Source: Candidatus Reidiella endopervernicosa
GTDB lineage: Bacteria > Pseudomonadota > Gammaproteobacteria > GCF-013343005
Length of the DNA stretch: 64,000 nt
Direction: 5' to 3'
Assembly (NCBI RefSeq): GCF_013343005.1
Contig: NZ_CP054491.1
Location: 1,842,501-1,906,500 of the forward strand
Under the pieces are notes generated by a model. That model was not told the DNA's origin. It saw nothing but the letters and a program-made list of their open reading frames with translations, and made no database searches. The first letter of the stretch is position 1. Each line of letters opens with the position of its first letter. Made by a program: the position numbers and the translations under genes. Below, one piece after another: positions 48,778 to 59,250 of the stretch.

Positions 48778-48975
48778 ATGCCTAAGATGAAGACCAATCG
48801 AGGTGCTGCCAAGCGCTTCAAAAAAACCGCGAGTGGAGGCTTCAAGTGCAACTCATCGCACCGTCGTCACATTCTCACCAAAAAGAGCACTAAGCGTAAG
48901 CGTCACCTGCGTGCTCCCTCAATGATCGATGCAGTCGATGTACCAATGGTACGCCGTATGCTTTGTACTAAATAA
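48778..48975 (+). CDS. rpmI: 50S ribosomal protein L35
   Basis: A 65-residue very basic protein, '[20 protein letters not shown]', ending '[13 protein letters not shown]', the full family length. Thirteen bases before rplT. Confidence 0.97.
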   Translation: MPKMKTNRGAAKRFKKTASGGFKCNSSHRRHILTKKSTKRKRHLRAPSMIDAVDVPMVRRMLCTK

Positions 48976-48987
48976 GGGGAGTAGACA

Positions 48988-49341
48988 ATGCCAAGAGTAA
49001 AACGTGGTGTAACCGCACGTGCCAAGCACAAAAAGATCCTCGGCAAGGCAAAGGGCTACTATGGTGCCCGTAGTCGTGTCGTTCGTGTAGCCAAGCAGGC
49101 CGTAACCAAGGCAGGTCAGTACGCATACCGTGACCGCCGTCAGCGTAAGCGTCAGTTCCGTGCCCTGTGGATTGCCCGTATCAATGCAGCCGCTCGTCTG
49201 AATGGTCTCTCTTACAGCCGTTTCATTAACGGTTTGAAGAAGGCTTCAATCGAGATCGACCGCAAGGTTATGGCTGATCTGGCTGTATTCGACAAGGCAG
49301 CATTTGCTGCTCTGGCGGAGCAGGCCAAGGCCAATCTGTAA
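48988..49341 (+). CDS. rplT: 50S ribosomal protein L20
   Basis: A 117-residue protein, '[20 protein letters not shown]', with '[17 protein letters not shown]' and '[16 protein letters not shown]'. Assembly protein of the 50S subunit and, in other bacteria, the repressor of its own operon. Confidence 0.97.
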   Translation: MPRVKRGVTARAKHKKILGKAKGYYGARSRVVRVAKQAVTKAGQYAYRDRRQRKRQFRALWIARINAAARLNGLSYSRFINGLKKASIEIDRKVMADLAVFDKAAFAALAEQAKANL

Positions 49342-49351
49342 GCGAGCACGA

Positions 49352-49380
49352 TCTGGTTACACGCCGCAATGCGGTGTGTA
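49352..49380 (+). promoter_or_regulatory. hairpin upstream of the rplT/pheS terminator
   Basis: GGTTACACGCCGC pairs with GCGGTGTGTAACC. It lies between rplT and the terminator at 49399 and may form part of a pheST attenuator, but no phenylalanine-rich leader peptide is visible. Confidence 0.45.
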
Positions 49381-49398
49381 ACCAAACCAATTTACAGA

Positions 49399-49436
49399 GA
49401 GGGGAAGGGCCTGTGCCTTTCCCCTTCTTATTTTTT
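49399..49436 (+). terminator. rho-independent terminator/attenuator before pheS
   Basis: AGGGGAAGGGC-CTGT-GCCTTTCCCCT followed by TCTTATTTTTT. A strong 11-base stem separating the ribosomal-protein genes from pheST. Confidence 0.88.
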
Positions 49437-49453
49437 ACGGGGCTGCCAAATAG

Positions 49454-50512
<1,059 letters not shown>

Positions 50513-50543
50513 TCATCAGCTCTGAAATTACGGAAATACAGCA

Positions 50544-52922
50544 ATGAAATTCAGTGAAAAGTGGCTGCGTGAATGGGTGAATCCCAACATTAGCAGCGAG
50601 GTGCTCTCCGAACAGCTGACCATGTCTGGACTCGAGGTCGATGCTGCAGAACCGGCAGCCCCCGAGTTTGACGGTATCGTGGTTGGTAAGGTGCTAACTG
50701 CTGTGCCGCATCCCGATGCCGATAGGCTTAAGGTGTGTGAGGTCGATGTCGGTGAGGGACAACCGCTGCAGATCGTCTGTGGAGCAAGTAACGTCCGTCC
50801 AGAGTTGATGGTTGCAGCAGCGCGTATCGGTGCCTGGCTGCCGGGTGACTTTAAGATCAAGCGAGCCAAGCTGCGTGGCGTTGAGTCTGAGGGAATGCTC
50901 TGCTCCGCCAAAGAGCTGGGGCTGGCCGAGAGCGCTGATGGCTTGATGGAGCTCTCAAGCGAAGCGGTCATTGGTCAGAGCGTGCGAGAGCACCTCGATC
51001 TCGACGATACCGTCTTTGAGCTGGGCCTGACCCCTAATCGCAGCGACTGTCTGGGTGTGATGGGTGTGGCGCGCGAAGTTGGTGTATTGAACCGTGTCGA
51101 CGTCACCATTCCCGAACAACATGCAGTGGCAGCTACCACCGAACAGCGCTTCGAGATCAATGTTGAAGCGCCTGAGGCATGCCCGCGTTACCTCGGTCGT
51201 GTTGTCACCGGCATCAATCTTGCCGCCGAGACACCAGTCTGGATGGTTGAGCGTCTGCGTCGCAGCGGTGTCCGAGCCATCAGTGCGATGGTTGATATTA
51301 CTAACTACGTGATGCTCGAGCTGGGCCAGCCGATGCATGCCTTTGATCTGCAGAAGCTTGAGGGGGGCATCAAGGTGCGCCTTGCTGATGCGGGTGAAAA
51401 GCTGGTGTTGCTAGACGGTCAAGAGATTGAGCTCAATGCAGAGACTCTGCTGATTAGTGATCACAAGGGTCCACTGGCGCTTGCCGGTATCATGGGCGGT
51501 GAGGCCTCAGGTGTGAGTGATGGCACCACCTCGCTACTGCTCGAAGCGGCCTTCTTTACCCCTGAGGTGATTGCCGGTCGTGCCCGTGGTTACGGCCTGC
51601 ATACCGACTCTTCACACCGTTTTGAGCGTGGCGTAGATCCAGAGCTACAACGTCGTGCTATGGAGCGTGCAACCGAGCTGCTACTGGAGATCGCCGGTGG
51701 TGAGGCGGGTCCGGTGATTGAAGTAGTGAATAGCGACCAGTTACCCCAGCGTCATGAGGTGGTACTGCGAGAGGCGAGGGTGGCCCGTCTGCTCGGATCA
51801 AATATTCCTGCTGTTGAGATCGGTGAGATTCTCGAATGTCTCGGTATGGCGGTTAGCCGCACCGATGATGGCTGGAAGGTGATTCCGCCCAGCTTCCGCT
51901 TCGATATTGAGATTGAGGCCGATCTGGTTGAAGAGGTAGCCCGTGTCCACGGATACAATGCGCTGACCAGTAGCCGCTTGTTGGCTGAGATGTCGGGGCA
52001 GCATGAAAGCGAGCAAAAACTCGATGCTCGCCGACTCTCTAATCTGCTGATCGACCGAGGTTATCAGGAGGCGATCAGTTACAGCTTTGTTGATCCAGAG
52101 CTGCAGTCATTGCTTGATCCAGAAGCAAAACCGGTAGAGCTTGCTAATGCGCTCTCGCTTGAATTGTCGGTGATGCGGACCACTCTCTGGCCGGGGTTGA
52201 TCAAGGCGCTTCAGTACAACCAGAATCGACAGCAATCGCGTATAAAGCTCTTTGAGACGGGTCTTAGCTTTGTCGGGCAACTCGATGATCTTGTTCAGAA
52301 AAAACAGATTGCAGGCGTCGTTTCGGGTAGTCGCTATCCTGAAGGCTGGAACAGCGCGAGTGATGCGGTCGACTTCTACGATGTGAAGGCTGACATTGAG
52401 TCGTTGTTGGCGCTTTCCGGCACCGATACAGCGTTCCGCTTTGAGTCGGCCTCACATCCCGCTCTCCATCCGGGACAGTCTGCCGAGATCCGCAAGGGTG
52501 ATCAGCTGGCTGGCTGGCTCGGGGCGATTCACCCCTCGCTTTTGAAGAAGCTGGGGCTCAATGGCCCGGTATTTCTCTTCCAACTTGAGGTTGAGTCGAT
52601 CACCGAGGCGACTCTGCCCAAGTTCACGCCGCTCTCCAAATTCCCGGCGATACGCCGTGATCTGGCCATTGTTGTTGATGAGAAGATTACAGCTCAGCAA
52701 GTTGTCGACACGATCGGTGCTGAAGAGAACGAACTGCTGCAGAAGGTCGAGTTATTCGACGTTTATTCTGGGGAAGGGGTCGAAAATGGGAGAAAAAGCT
52801 TAGCTATTGGCTTGATTTTACAAGACCATTCGCGCACTCTTACCGATGCGGACGTCGACGACGTTATCTCGCGAGTATTGAATAAAATCCAGGAAACACT
52901 GGGTGCGACACTGAGAGATTAG
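50544..52922 (+). CDS. pheT: phenylalanyl-tRNA synthetase beta subunit
   Basis: A 792-residue subunit. It begins 'MKFSEKWLREWVNPNISSE', has a tRNA-binding OB fold ('AVPHPDADRLKVCEVDVG'), the B3/B4 editing domain, the B5 domain, and a C-terminal anticodon-binding FDX-ACB domain ('KFPAIRRDLAIVVDE'). Normal length. IhfA follows after three bases. Confidence 0.96.
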   Translation: MKFSEKWLREWVNPNISSEVLSEQLTMSGLEVDAAEPAAPEFDGIVVGKVLTAVPHPDADRLKVCEVDVGEGQPLQIVCGASNVRPELMVAAARIGAWLPGDFKIKRAKLRGVESEGMLCSAKELGLAESADGLMELSSEAVIGQSVREHLDLDDTVFELGLTPNRSDCLGVMGVAREVGVLNRVDVTIPEQHAVAATTEQRFEINVEAPEACPRYLGRVVTGINLAAETPVWMVERLRRSGVRAISAMVDITNYVMLELGQPMHAFDLQKLEGGIKVRLADAGEKLVLLDGQEIELNAETLLISDHKGPLALAGIMGGEASGVSDGTTSLLLEAAFFTPEVIAGRARGYGLHTDSSHRFERGVDPELQRRAMERATELLLEIAGGEAGPVIEVVNSDQLPQRHEVVLREARVARLLGSNIPAVEIGEILECLGMAVSRTDDGWKVIPPSFRFDIEIEADLVEEVARVHGYNALTSSRLLAEMSGQHESEQKLDARRLSNLLIDRGYQEAISYSFVDPELQSLLDPEAKPVELANALSLELSVMRTTLWPGLIKALQYNQNRQQSRIKLFETGLSFVGQLDDLVQKKQIAGVVSGSRYPEGWNSASDAVDFYDVKADIESLLALSGTDTAFRFESASHPALHPGQSAEIRKGDQLAGWLGAIHPSLLKKLGLNGPVFLFQLEVESITEATLPKFTPLSKFPAIRRDLAIVVDEKITAQQVVDTIGAEENELLQKVELFDVYSGEGVENGRKSLAIGLILQDHSRTLTDADVDDVISRVLNKIQETLGATLRD

Positions 52923-52925
52923 GGA

Positions 52926-53228
52926 ATGACACTGACCAAAGCACATATGGCCGATCGTCTATTTGAGGAACTCGGTCTCAATAAGCGTGAAGCAAAAGAC
53001 TTTGTTGAGATCTTCTTCGAAGACATCAAGGCGTGTCTTGAGAAGGGAGAGCAGGTGAAGCTCTCCGGCTACGGCAACTTTGATCTACGAGATAAAAACC
53101 AGCGCCCAGGAAGAAATCCCAAGACGGGTGAAGAGATTCCAATTACCGCACGTCGAGTAGTGACATTCCGCCCAGGACAGAAACTCAAGGCTAGAGTCGA
53201 GGCATATGCTGGAACCAAGCAACAATAA
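52926..53228 (+). CDS. ihfA: integration host factor subunit alpha
   Basis: A 100-residue HU/IHF protein, '[20 protein letters not shown]', with '[28 protein letters not shown]'-type arm. Partner of IhfB. Overlaps the merR-type gene by 23 bases, so they are coupled. Confidence 0.96.
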   Translation: MTLTKAHMADRLFEELGLNKREAKDFVEIFFEDIKACLEKGEQVKLSGYGNFDLRDKNQRPGRNPKTGEEIPITARRVVTFRPGQKLKARVEAYAGTKQQ

Positions 53229-53565
53229 CGAATTACCGCCGATTCCGGCGAAGCGCTACTTCACTATTGGTGAGGTAAGTGAGCTCTGTGATGTCAAAGC
53301 ACACGTGCTGCGTTATTGGGAGCAGGAGTTTCCTCAGCTCAAGCCAGTCAAGCGTCGCGGTAATCGTCGTTATTATCAACGTCACGATGTGATGTTGATC
53401 CGTCAGATTCGTGCACTGCTCTACGAGCAGGGCTTCACCATCGGCGGGGCTCGTCAGCGTCTCTCTGGCACCGAAGTGAAAGAGGAACTAAGCCAGACCC
53501 AACAGCTTGCGCGTTCACTACGCAATGAGCTGGAAGAGGTTCTAGAGCTCCTTAATCACCGATAG
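53206..53565 (+). CDS. MerR-family regulator
   Basis: A 119-residue protein with an N-terminal MerR winged helix ('[28 protein letters not shown]' region, then '[20 protein letters not shown]') and a C-terminal helix for pairing. No effector Cys is present. This gene after ihfA is a conserved gammaproteobacterial neighbour whose regulon is not known. Confidence 0.88.
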   Translation: MLEPSNNNELPPIPAKRYFTIGEVSELCDVKAHVLRYWEQEFPQLKPVKRRGNRRYYQRHDVMLIRQIRALLYEQGFTIGGARQRLSGTEVKEELSQTQQLARSLRNELEEVLELLNHR

Positions 53566-53642
53566 TGATTTATTTCCCGTTCTAAAGCGGGTATCATCTC
53601 GCCTCCGCTTTGAGGCGGAATCCCCATCTAAGTAATACCTTT

Positions 53643-53719
<77 letters not shown>

Positions 53720-53727
53720 ATAATGGG

Positions 53728-53752
53728 AAAGCCGACCACTGGTCGGCTTTTT
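53728..53752 (+). terminator. terminator after tRNA-Pro
   Basis: AAAGCCGACC-ACT-GGTCGGCTTT, then TT. Ten-base stem with T run. It marks the end of the intact core block. Confidence 0.88.
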
Positions 53753-53878
53753 GTCCTCATGATTGCTCACAAAATAGTGGATGTTGATTTTGATCGGATT
53801 ATTGTCTGGCGTGTATATTCCCTACATACAATCAAGGTTAAAGCTTGAGAGATGATCAAAAGCTGAGGAAAAACAGTA

Positions 53879-54100
53879 GTGGAATCTGAACAAAGCATGG
53901 GCAGCGATATCTATATTACCGATTCAGACATTGCCGTCTCTGGTATTGATGAGGTGATCACGCTCTCTGTGGTTCGTGATAGTGAACCTATGCTGCCCAC
54001 CACCTTTGGCATCACCTGTCGTTATCGTCCCGGCTGTGAATATCAGGAAAGGTCATCCCCGATGCCTGCTGCGCATGTGATGTATACACCGGCTATCTGA
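53879..54100 (+). CDS. hypothetical small protein
   Basis: A 73-residue frame from a GTG at 53879 with GAGG upstream: 'MESEQSMGSDIYITDSDIAV'. It contains a Cys pair ('ITCRYRPGCEY') but no recognised domain, signal peptide or membrane segment. Given the decay of the neighbouring genes it may be a truncated remnant. Confidence 0.4.
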   Translation: MESEQSMGSDIYITDSDIAVSGIDEVITLSVVRDSEPMLPTTFGITCRYRPGCEYQERSSPMPAAHVMYTPAI

Positions 54101-54162
54101 AGGCTATCTGATAGACTGTTTCAACATATTATTACGATATCTCCGAATTAAGGAGCGCAACT

Positions 54163-54707
54163 TTGGAATCGATGATGCAGTTCAAGGCGGAGTACATATC
54201 GCTCGAGGATCGGCTGCGCCTGCGAATCCGTAAGGGTGAGACCGAGTTTCTGGTCTGGCTGACCCGTCGCTATACCAGGCTGCTACTCGAGGTTCTTGAG
54301 AAGGTTGGCGATGCCACTGATGATAAGACCGAAGAGTCGAGCAAAAAGAGGTCGTCGCTACAGAGCGTAAAAGAGGCAATTAAAGCTTCAAACGTGATGC
54401 CGCTCTGAAAGAGGCGGATTTCAAGACCAAATATAAAGAGACGCCAGCTGAGCGTCCTTTGGGCGAGCAACCGATGCTGGTCTCACGTATCAACTACTCA
54501 GCAGAAGAAGATGGCAAGGTAAAACTCAACCTGATCTCACCCGAGGGTAAGAGCGTAAACATCATAATCACTCAGGAGATCGTCTTTATGTTGATCAAGC
54601 TGTTGGGTGAGACCTCAGAGAAAGCGGAGTGGGGATTAGGTGACAGGGCTGCATCTATTACAACTGCTTCTGGAAAGGCTGGGGTTGATAAGGGTTTATT
54701 GCACTGA
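54163..54707 (+). pseudogene. unknown cytosolic protein, one frameshift
   Basis: A TTG at 54163 with AAGGAG upstream opens a frame ('MQFKAEYISLEDRLRLRIRK') that stops at 54408. The same protein continues in another frame from about 54390 ('RDAALKEADFKTKYKETPAE', then 'KLNLISPEGKSVNIIITQEI') to 54707. One lost A in the CAAACG at 54389 accounts for it. Joined length is about 180 residues. No family recognised; no export signal. Confidence 0.6.
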
Positions 54708-54821
54708 ACTTATATATCTCCAAGTATCACTAACTCACTTCTAAGTATCGTCTCTCCTTTTTGTTGGGCGTACTCGTGGAATTTATTTAATGGAAAATGT
54801 AAAGTTACTCATCATCAGACG

Positions 54822-55259
54822 ATGGGTAGAGTGGTAGTTGCGATAGATCATTGTAAGAAAGATGAGCTGATCTGTGAGGGAAAACCCACTGGAGTAGCTG
54901 CAACTCGTGATAACCATTCACTTCAAGTAGGTCATCAGATACACGTCCATCTTGATGAGCCAGCACAGATTTTCGCCCATAGCTGTGAACCTAATCTCTA
55001 CATAAATAATAATGAATTTGGTGGTTATAACTTCTATGCGGTCAGAGATATCGAACCAGGCGAGATGCTTGCGTTTCACTATGGAATGAGCGAGGCAAAC
55101 TCAATTGCTGTCTCTGAGTGTCACTGTGGTGCAGATAATTGTTATGGAAGGTCTGTAGGGTTCAAAGAGGCTGAGCCCCATTTGCAGCATTACCTTCATG
55201 ATCTTGGAGTGGCTGACTATCTTAGTCGTTGGTATAAACACCAGATGCCCAGTTCTTAA
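54822..55259 (+). CDS. SET-domain protein
   Basis: A 145-residue frame with the three landmarks of SET methyltransferases: 'FAHSCEPNLYI' (the NHSCxPN site), 'GEMLAFHYGM' (the ELxFDY-type active site with Tyr), and a post-SET-like 'CHCGADNCYG'. SET proteins methylate lysines using SAM; bacterial ones are rare and their targets mostly unknown. In-frame sequence upstream of the ATG ('KCKVTHHQT') suggests the original start may have been a little earlier. It lies among decaying genes but is itself unbroken. Confidence 0.65.
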   Translation: MGRVVVAIDHCKKDELICEGKPTGVAATRDNHSLQVGHQIHVHLDEPAQIFAHSCEPNLYINNNEFGGYNFYAVRDIEPGEMLAFHYGMSEANSIAVSECHCGADNCYGRSVGFKEAEPHLQHYLHDLGVADYLSRWYKHQMPSS

Positions 55260-55618
55260 ACAGCCGATATCGACTTCAACTATTTTCATAATGGGTGAAT
55301 GCTGATTCCTAAGTAAAAGGATTTTCCCCATTGTTATTACCGTAGCCCGGAAGAAGCAGAGCGTAATCCGGGGGCGAATGGGTTGGCAGAAGAGTCCCTG
55401 ATTTCGTTCCACTTCATCCGAGATACGTGCTACGCGCTGCTCGGCACATTAGCTCTTGGTCTGTTTTCGCCTCTTCATATTCGGTAAGCATATATATTTA
55501 TTGAAATGTGGTGGGTATGGACTACTGTCTGTAAACAGTGATGAGATCTATTCACTGGAATGTATCGAGTAGTGTCATGCAGTCTGGCGCAAATGATCCC
55601 CTGTGGAGAAATGCCGAC
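55260..55618. repeat. intergenic region with REP-like palindromes
   Basis: No gene is seen. Near 55343-55376 is GTAGCCCGGAAG...GTAATCCGGGGG, and near 55400-55440 TGATTTCGTTCC...TCCGAGATACG. Both belong to the widespread 'GTAGCCCGGAT... ATCCGGG' REP-like class found also at 3232 and 56526. Confidence 0.5.
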
Positions 55619-56406
55619 ATGAACGAACCTACAATGCTTGAGTCAAGGAAAGTCGCCCCCGATATCACGTCACTGGTGTCATACATTCCGATACCAGGTT
55701 ACGGTGTGCTACCGGTCAATGCCTTTGTTATTCACGCTGAGCAACTAGTGTTGGTAGATACGGGGCTTGCGTCATTGCGATCAGAGTTTTGCAGGAGTTG
55801 CGTTCAGTTGTCGACCCTAAAGACCTGCGCTGGATCTGGATTACTCATGCAGATATGGATCACCTGGGGAATTTAGAGGCTGTACTATCAGAAGCCACCA
55901 ATGCTCGAATAGTCACTACATATATTGGTATGGCTAAAATGGGTTTGCACGGTTTACCTCTGGTTCGAGTGTTTCTACTTAATCCAGGGCAGTCGCTGAA
56001 TGTCGGTGACCGGCAATTAATGGCGGTAAAGCCGCCCACTTATGATGCGCCGGAGACAACCGGCTTGTTGGACAAAAATCCAATACATTGATTAGTGCTG
56101 ATTGTTTTGGTGCGATTATTGATCGACCGGCTGAAACAGCTGCAGATATTGAACAGAAAACCCTTCATGATGGCAGCGTTCTGTGGGCAACAATTGATGC
56201 GCCGTGGTTAAGCACGATCGATGCTGAAAATTCGACCGGAGTCTGGCCGCTATAGAACAGTTGAATGCCGAGGTTGTACTCAGTTCGCATTTGCCTGCAG
56301 CAGAAGGTATGACGAAAACGTTATTAAGTATATTGGCCGGCGCTCCTAGGGCACCAACCTTTACTGGGCCTGATCAGCATGCCCTGGAAAGAATGATGGC
56401 GGTTTG
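55619..56406 (+). pseudogene. metallo-beta-lactamase-fold hydrolase, three frameshifts
   Basis: The protein starts 'MNEPTMLESRKVAPDITSLV' and reads 'VLVDTGLAS' (the DTG strand). It then shifts frame at a T run (about 55793) to 'WIWITHADMDHLGNLEAVLS', the H-x-D-x-D-H metal motif. It shifts again at the A run at 56073 to 'LISADCFGAIIDRPAETAAD' and again at 56233 to 'FDRSLAAIEQLNAEVVLSSH', ending TGA at 56404. Joined length is about 260 residues. All three breaks are one missing base in a short run. Substrate unknown. Confidence 0.7.
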
Positions 56407-56525
56407 ATTGGTTGACATCAAAATGTTTCTTTAAGGTGTTTCACCTTCAAATATCAGGGTGCGGGGTGCCCGGATACTGATTGTCTCTGCTGCACTTGTC
56501 CAGTTACTTCAATGTCATCGTAATC

Positions 56526-56586
56526 CCGTGAGGGTAGTAGGAGTGACAGAAGCGCCTCGGATTTCGTTTTACTCCATCCGAGCTAC
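56526..56586. repeat. REP-like palindrome
   Basis: GAGGGTAGTAGG ... CCTCGGATTTCG...ATCCGAGCTACTC. The inner arms CTCGGAT and ATCCGAG are perfect inverted repeats. Located after the minus-strand cupin gene, where it may also stop transcription. Confidence 0.5.
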
Positions 56587-56607
56587 TCTCTGAAATGTAT
56601 CGAAAAC

Positions 56608-57025
56608 CTACTTCTTGATGGTGATCGGTGTTCCCACGACTCCAGCATAAAAACTATAATTTCAGCCGTCTCACTCCCTTCATTCTTTCCATAGTGCCAT
56701 TTGTCGACAACTTCGACAATGGAATCCCCTCCTTCATGTGTAGCGTTTTGCCATCTTCCCGAATTACCGTTAGTTCACCTCTCAGCAATACACCGGCATT
56801 AATTACCGGGTGTTTATGCATGGGTAACTGAACCCCCGCTGGGATATTGATTCTGAGAATGGTGACCTCTGGAGTGTCTTCAGAGTAGTTGGATAGGGCG
56901 CTTCCGTCCCAGCTGGAGGTCGATTTTGTAACTTCATCAACCTGAGTGGTGTGTTGATCCAGGGCAAAACATTGCTTGATAACAGTAGGGTAAGCAATGT
57001 TCCTAAAATTACTCTTCTCAGCTTG
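56608..57025 (-). pseudogene. secreted cupin-domain protein, frameshifted
   Basis: The minus strand right beside repeat copy 4 encodes a signal peptide without a visible start codon ('KLRRVILGTLLTLLLSSNV'). After one lost T it reads 'ALDQHTTQVDEVTKSTSSW', then a cupin core 'NIPAGVQLPMHKHPVINAG' and '[20 protein letters not shown]'. Two more single-base losses separate '[17 protein letters not shown]' and '[12 protein letters not shown]' (stop 56608). The His set (MHKH...H) is that of metal-binding cupins. It may be the first cassette of the second array, since a GTTAGCGC box lies just beyond copy 4. Confidence 0.6.
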
Positions 57026-57307
57026 CGCTGACCGCCATGGAGAGCGAAGTGAGGGCGGTTAGTCCCGATAGTCGACGCCGTCTGCCTATTCGTAGTTGAG
57101 AGCGCGAGCGGACGACGAAGAAGATGCAGCAGCGGCTTTATGTCGGCGTAGAGTCACTGAGGGAGTTGTGTAGAGCCGCGAAGAGGTGATTACGCAACGA
57201 ACGCAGGACGTCGGGGCGCCGTAGGCATAAACGGTCGCGTGAAGTTTTTGCTGTTTGCTTGGGCTTGGATGCCCAAAACAAGCTTCCGCAAAAATAGCGA
57301 CCCCCCG
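57026..57307 (+). repeat. 282-bp dispersed element, copy 4
   Basis: Full-length copy, antisense to the cupin gene and inserted exactly at its translation start. On the minus strand an AAAGGAAA ribosome-binding-like motif lies on one side and the signal peptide codons on the other. The run lengths differ from other copies (TCCCGA, GACGTCGG). Confidence 0.95.
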
Positions 57308-57665
57308 GTTTCCTTTGTGTGTCGATAATATGGGCGTTATTTAAGTGCGCTAACAATCGCGAGATTGGAGCTGTCAGAACTTATTATATCTATAATTAGC
57401 TAATGCTGTGATTGGCTTCTGGATTATCTGTTTGCAGCTGATGTCCAGAATATTCAGACTGAATATCCATCTAAATTAAGGTATTCCAAGCTGAGTATAT
57501 AAGGTGTCTACGAAGCGATAGTTCAAAGCGACACCCGCTATTGGCACAGAGGTAAAACTAGTGAATGGTATTACCCCGTTCAACCCATCCTACTAAAACC
57601 ATTGATCAATTGACTCTGACACCTTTGGTTTCTCTTTATCCCAATATCTCCCATGCTATTATTTG
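57308..57665. other. region without a confident gene, 358 bp
   Basis: AT-rich. It contains a possible degenerate attC right box (GCGCTAACAATCG near 57348) and a REP-like palindrome fragment (ATTACCCCGTTCAACCCATCCTAC near 57570). No frame looks coding. Confidence 0.4.
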
Positions 57666-57741
57666 CTCTAACGTTCTGATAAGGCGCCGCGGTAGCGGCG
57701 TCTCAGTGAGCGAGAGCAAACGATCTTGATGCGGTGTTAGG
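57666..57741 (-). other. attC-like recombination site 4
   Basis: The minus strand reads CCTAACACCGCATCAAGATCG ... GGCGCCTTATCAGAACGTTAGAGC. Outer TAAC/GTTA boxes and the central GGCGCCGC/GCGGCGTC-type arms are present. About 76 bp, immediately after the stop of the interrupted membrane-protein cassette gene. Confidence 0.75.
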
Positions 57742-58699
57742 AATTTTGGTGGCCACCTTGAGTATTTGAATTGCCCTGCACCAAGACGTTAGTTGCGGCT
57801 GCAAATGCAATAAATGATAAATATGTAGAGGCAATATTTAGAGCTACCATTACAGGCAGTATATTTGAAATACCAATGCCTTGTTGAGCCTGTTCGACTG
57901 CCTACAAATAACCGCCGGAATTTATAACAAACATTGCTGTAACAAAGGTGGCTATTTGCATGCTTTTCCTAATATTGTTAAAGAAGTATGCAATACCAGC
58001 AACAACAGACATAAGCCCTAGCTGTTTTATAAACACGATTGGCATTCGCTGACCGCCATGGAGAGCGAAGTGAGGGCGGTTAGTCCCCGATAGTCGACGC
58101 CGTCTGCCTATTCGTAGTTGAGAGCGTGAGCGAACGACGGAGAAGATGCAGCAGCGGCTTTATGTCGGCGTAGAGTCAGTGAGGGAGTTGTGTAGAGCCG
58201 CGAAGAGGTGATTACGCAACGAACGCAGGACGTCGGGGCGCCGTAGGCATAAACGGTCGCGTTAAGTTTTGCTGTTTGCTTGGGCTTGATGCCCAAAACA
58301 TGCTTCCGCAAAAATAGCGACTCCCCGAGCATAAATTGTAACAACCCACATCGAAGCCTTTGCTGCTTCCTTGAGCAAGATGTGTTGCTCTACTGACAAG
58401 GGAGCAAATTTAATAAGATAATTGAAAAGAAGCACAGGTGTCCCTACAGCAATAAGCGCTATGAGGTAGTTTTTCCAGTTCTCTCCAACTATCCGTAATG
58501 CATCTGTTTCGTCTTTTTGCTCTATTGTCTGTGTGATTTTGCCGTTAATCACAATAACTATGAAAAACTAAATATGAGCGCTACCATAGACACATAAGTC
58601 ATAGCGCCACTAAAAACGAGACATTAAAAGACCTATTAACGCCACCAACACAATATGTCGATTTACGACTTTGCTTGATATAAGAAAGTGCTCTTTCAT
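57737..58699 (-). pseudogene. cassette 5: multi-span membrane protein, interrupted and frameshifted
   Basis: The minus strand from an ATG at 58699 reads 'MKEHFLISSKVVNRHIVLVA', 'SGAMTYVSMVALIFSF', then 'NGKITQTIEQKDETDALRIV' and 'NYLIALIAVGTPVLLFNYL' up to 'ASMWVVTIYA', where copy 5 is inserted. Beyond it the protein resumes 'MPIVFIKQLGLMSVVAGIAY' and, after one in-frame TAG, 'AVEQAQQGIGISNILPVMVA' to a stop at 57737. About 225 residues with five or six membrane segments. Damage: the repeat, at least two run-length shifts and one stop. Family unknown. Confidence 0.6.
58047..58327 (+). repeat. 281-bp dispersed element, copy 5
   Basis: Full-length copy inside a minus-strand cassette gene, antisense to it, entering after a complete codon (phase 0). 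Exact removal leaves the frame off by one base. Closest to copy 3 (GAGCGTGAGC, GTCAGTGAGG, CATGCTTCCGC). Confidence 0.95.
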
Positions 58700-58703
58700 T
58701 ATT

Positions 58704-58804
58704 ATGCTAACGTCGCCGTTAACAGGCATACCGTAGCGGTGTGCGATTTAAGCACAAATTGAACGCCGCGGAGGTATGTCCGGGTTGAACGGCATTGTTA
58801 TAAC
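58704..58804 (-). other. attC-like recombination site 5
   Basis: The minus strand reads GTTATAACAATGCCGTTCAACCCGG ... CCTGTTAACGGCGACGTTAGCA. TAACAA/GTTAG boxes and long inverted arms GGACATACC/GGTATGCC. About 101 bp, between cassettes 5 and 6. Confidence 0.85.
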
Positions 58805-59112
58805 TAATTGTTTGGTTGATGGTGTTTAAGTGCCTGTTTGCATTTTTCCAATTTACAGTTGTTTTTGAGGATGTATATGTACGTATCTGCTGCCTCATTT
58901 AGCTGTTTGGAAGCCGCGGCCAAATCGCCAGCCGCCAGTTGTGACTGAACTTCAGATACCAGCTTTAGTTGAGAAATTGTATTGTCGCTCAGCACTCTCT
59001 CAACGATTTCGCCGGACTGCTTATCAATATGGCGCTGTATTGCATCTAGGACGAGGTAAGCACACATAGCGATTAAGGCTGACAACACAGAGAAACCAAT
59101 TGATTTTTTCAT
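58804..59112 (-). CDS. cassette 6: small exported or membrane-anchored protein
   Basis: An intact 102-residue frame. It has one N-terminal membrane segment ('SIGFSVLSALIAMCAYLVL'), then a helical, Gln/Ala-rich part ('LKLVSEVQSQLAAGDLAAAS') and a C-terminal pair of Cys ('NNCKLEKCKQ'). It ends within the start of attC site 5. Probably anchored with its body in the periplasm. No family recognised. Confidence 0.6.
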   Translation of the reverse strand: MKKSIGFSVLSALIAMCAYLVLDAIQRHIDKQSGEIVERVLSDNTISQLKLVSEVQSQLAAGDLAAASKQLNEAADTYIYILKNNCKLEKCKQALKHHQPNN

Positions 59113-59133
59113 TCTTTTGCTAGGCCACTGAGT

Positions 59134-59240
59134 AGTTATAACGCTCAGGCTCAGGGGCTTGCCGGAGCGGGTGAGGCTTGTGGCATTCGCCGCAAACGAA
59201 ACGCCGCGGAGAGCAAGTCCCTTGGAGCCAATTGTTAGGT
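59134..59240 (-). other. attC-like recombination site 6
   Basis: The minus strand reads CCTAACAATTGGCTCCAAGGGACTTGC ... GCAAGCCCCTGAGCCTGAGCGTTATAAC. TAACAA/GTTAT boxes with GGGACTTGC/GCAAGCCCC arms. About 107 bp. Confidence 0.85.
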
Positions 59241-59250
59241 TTCAATTTTA

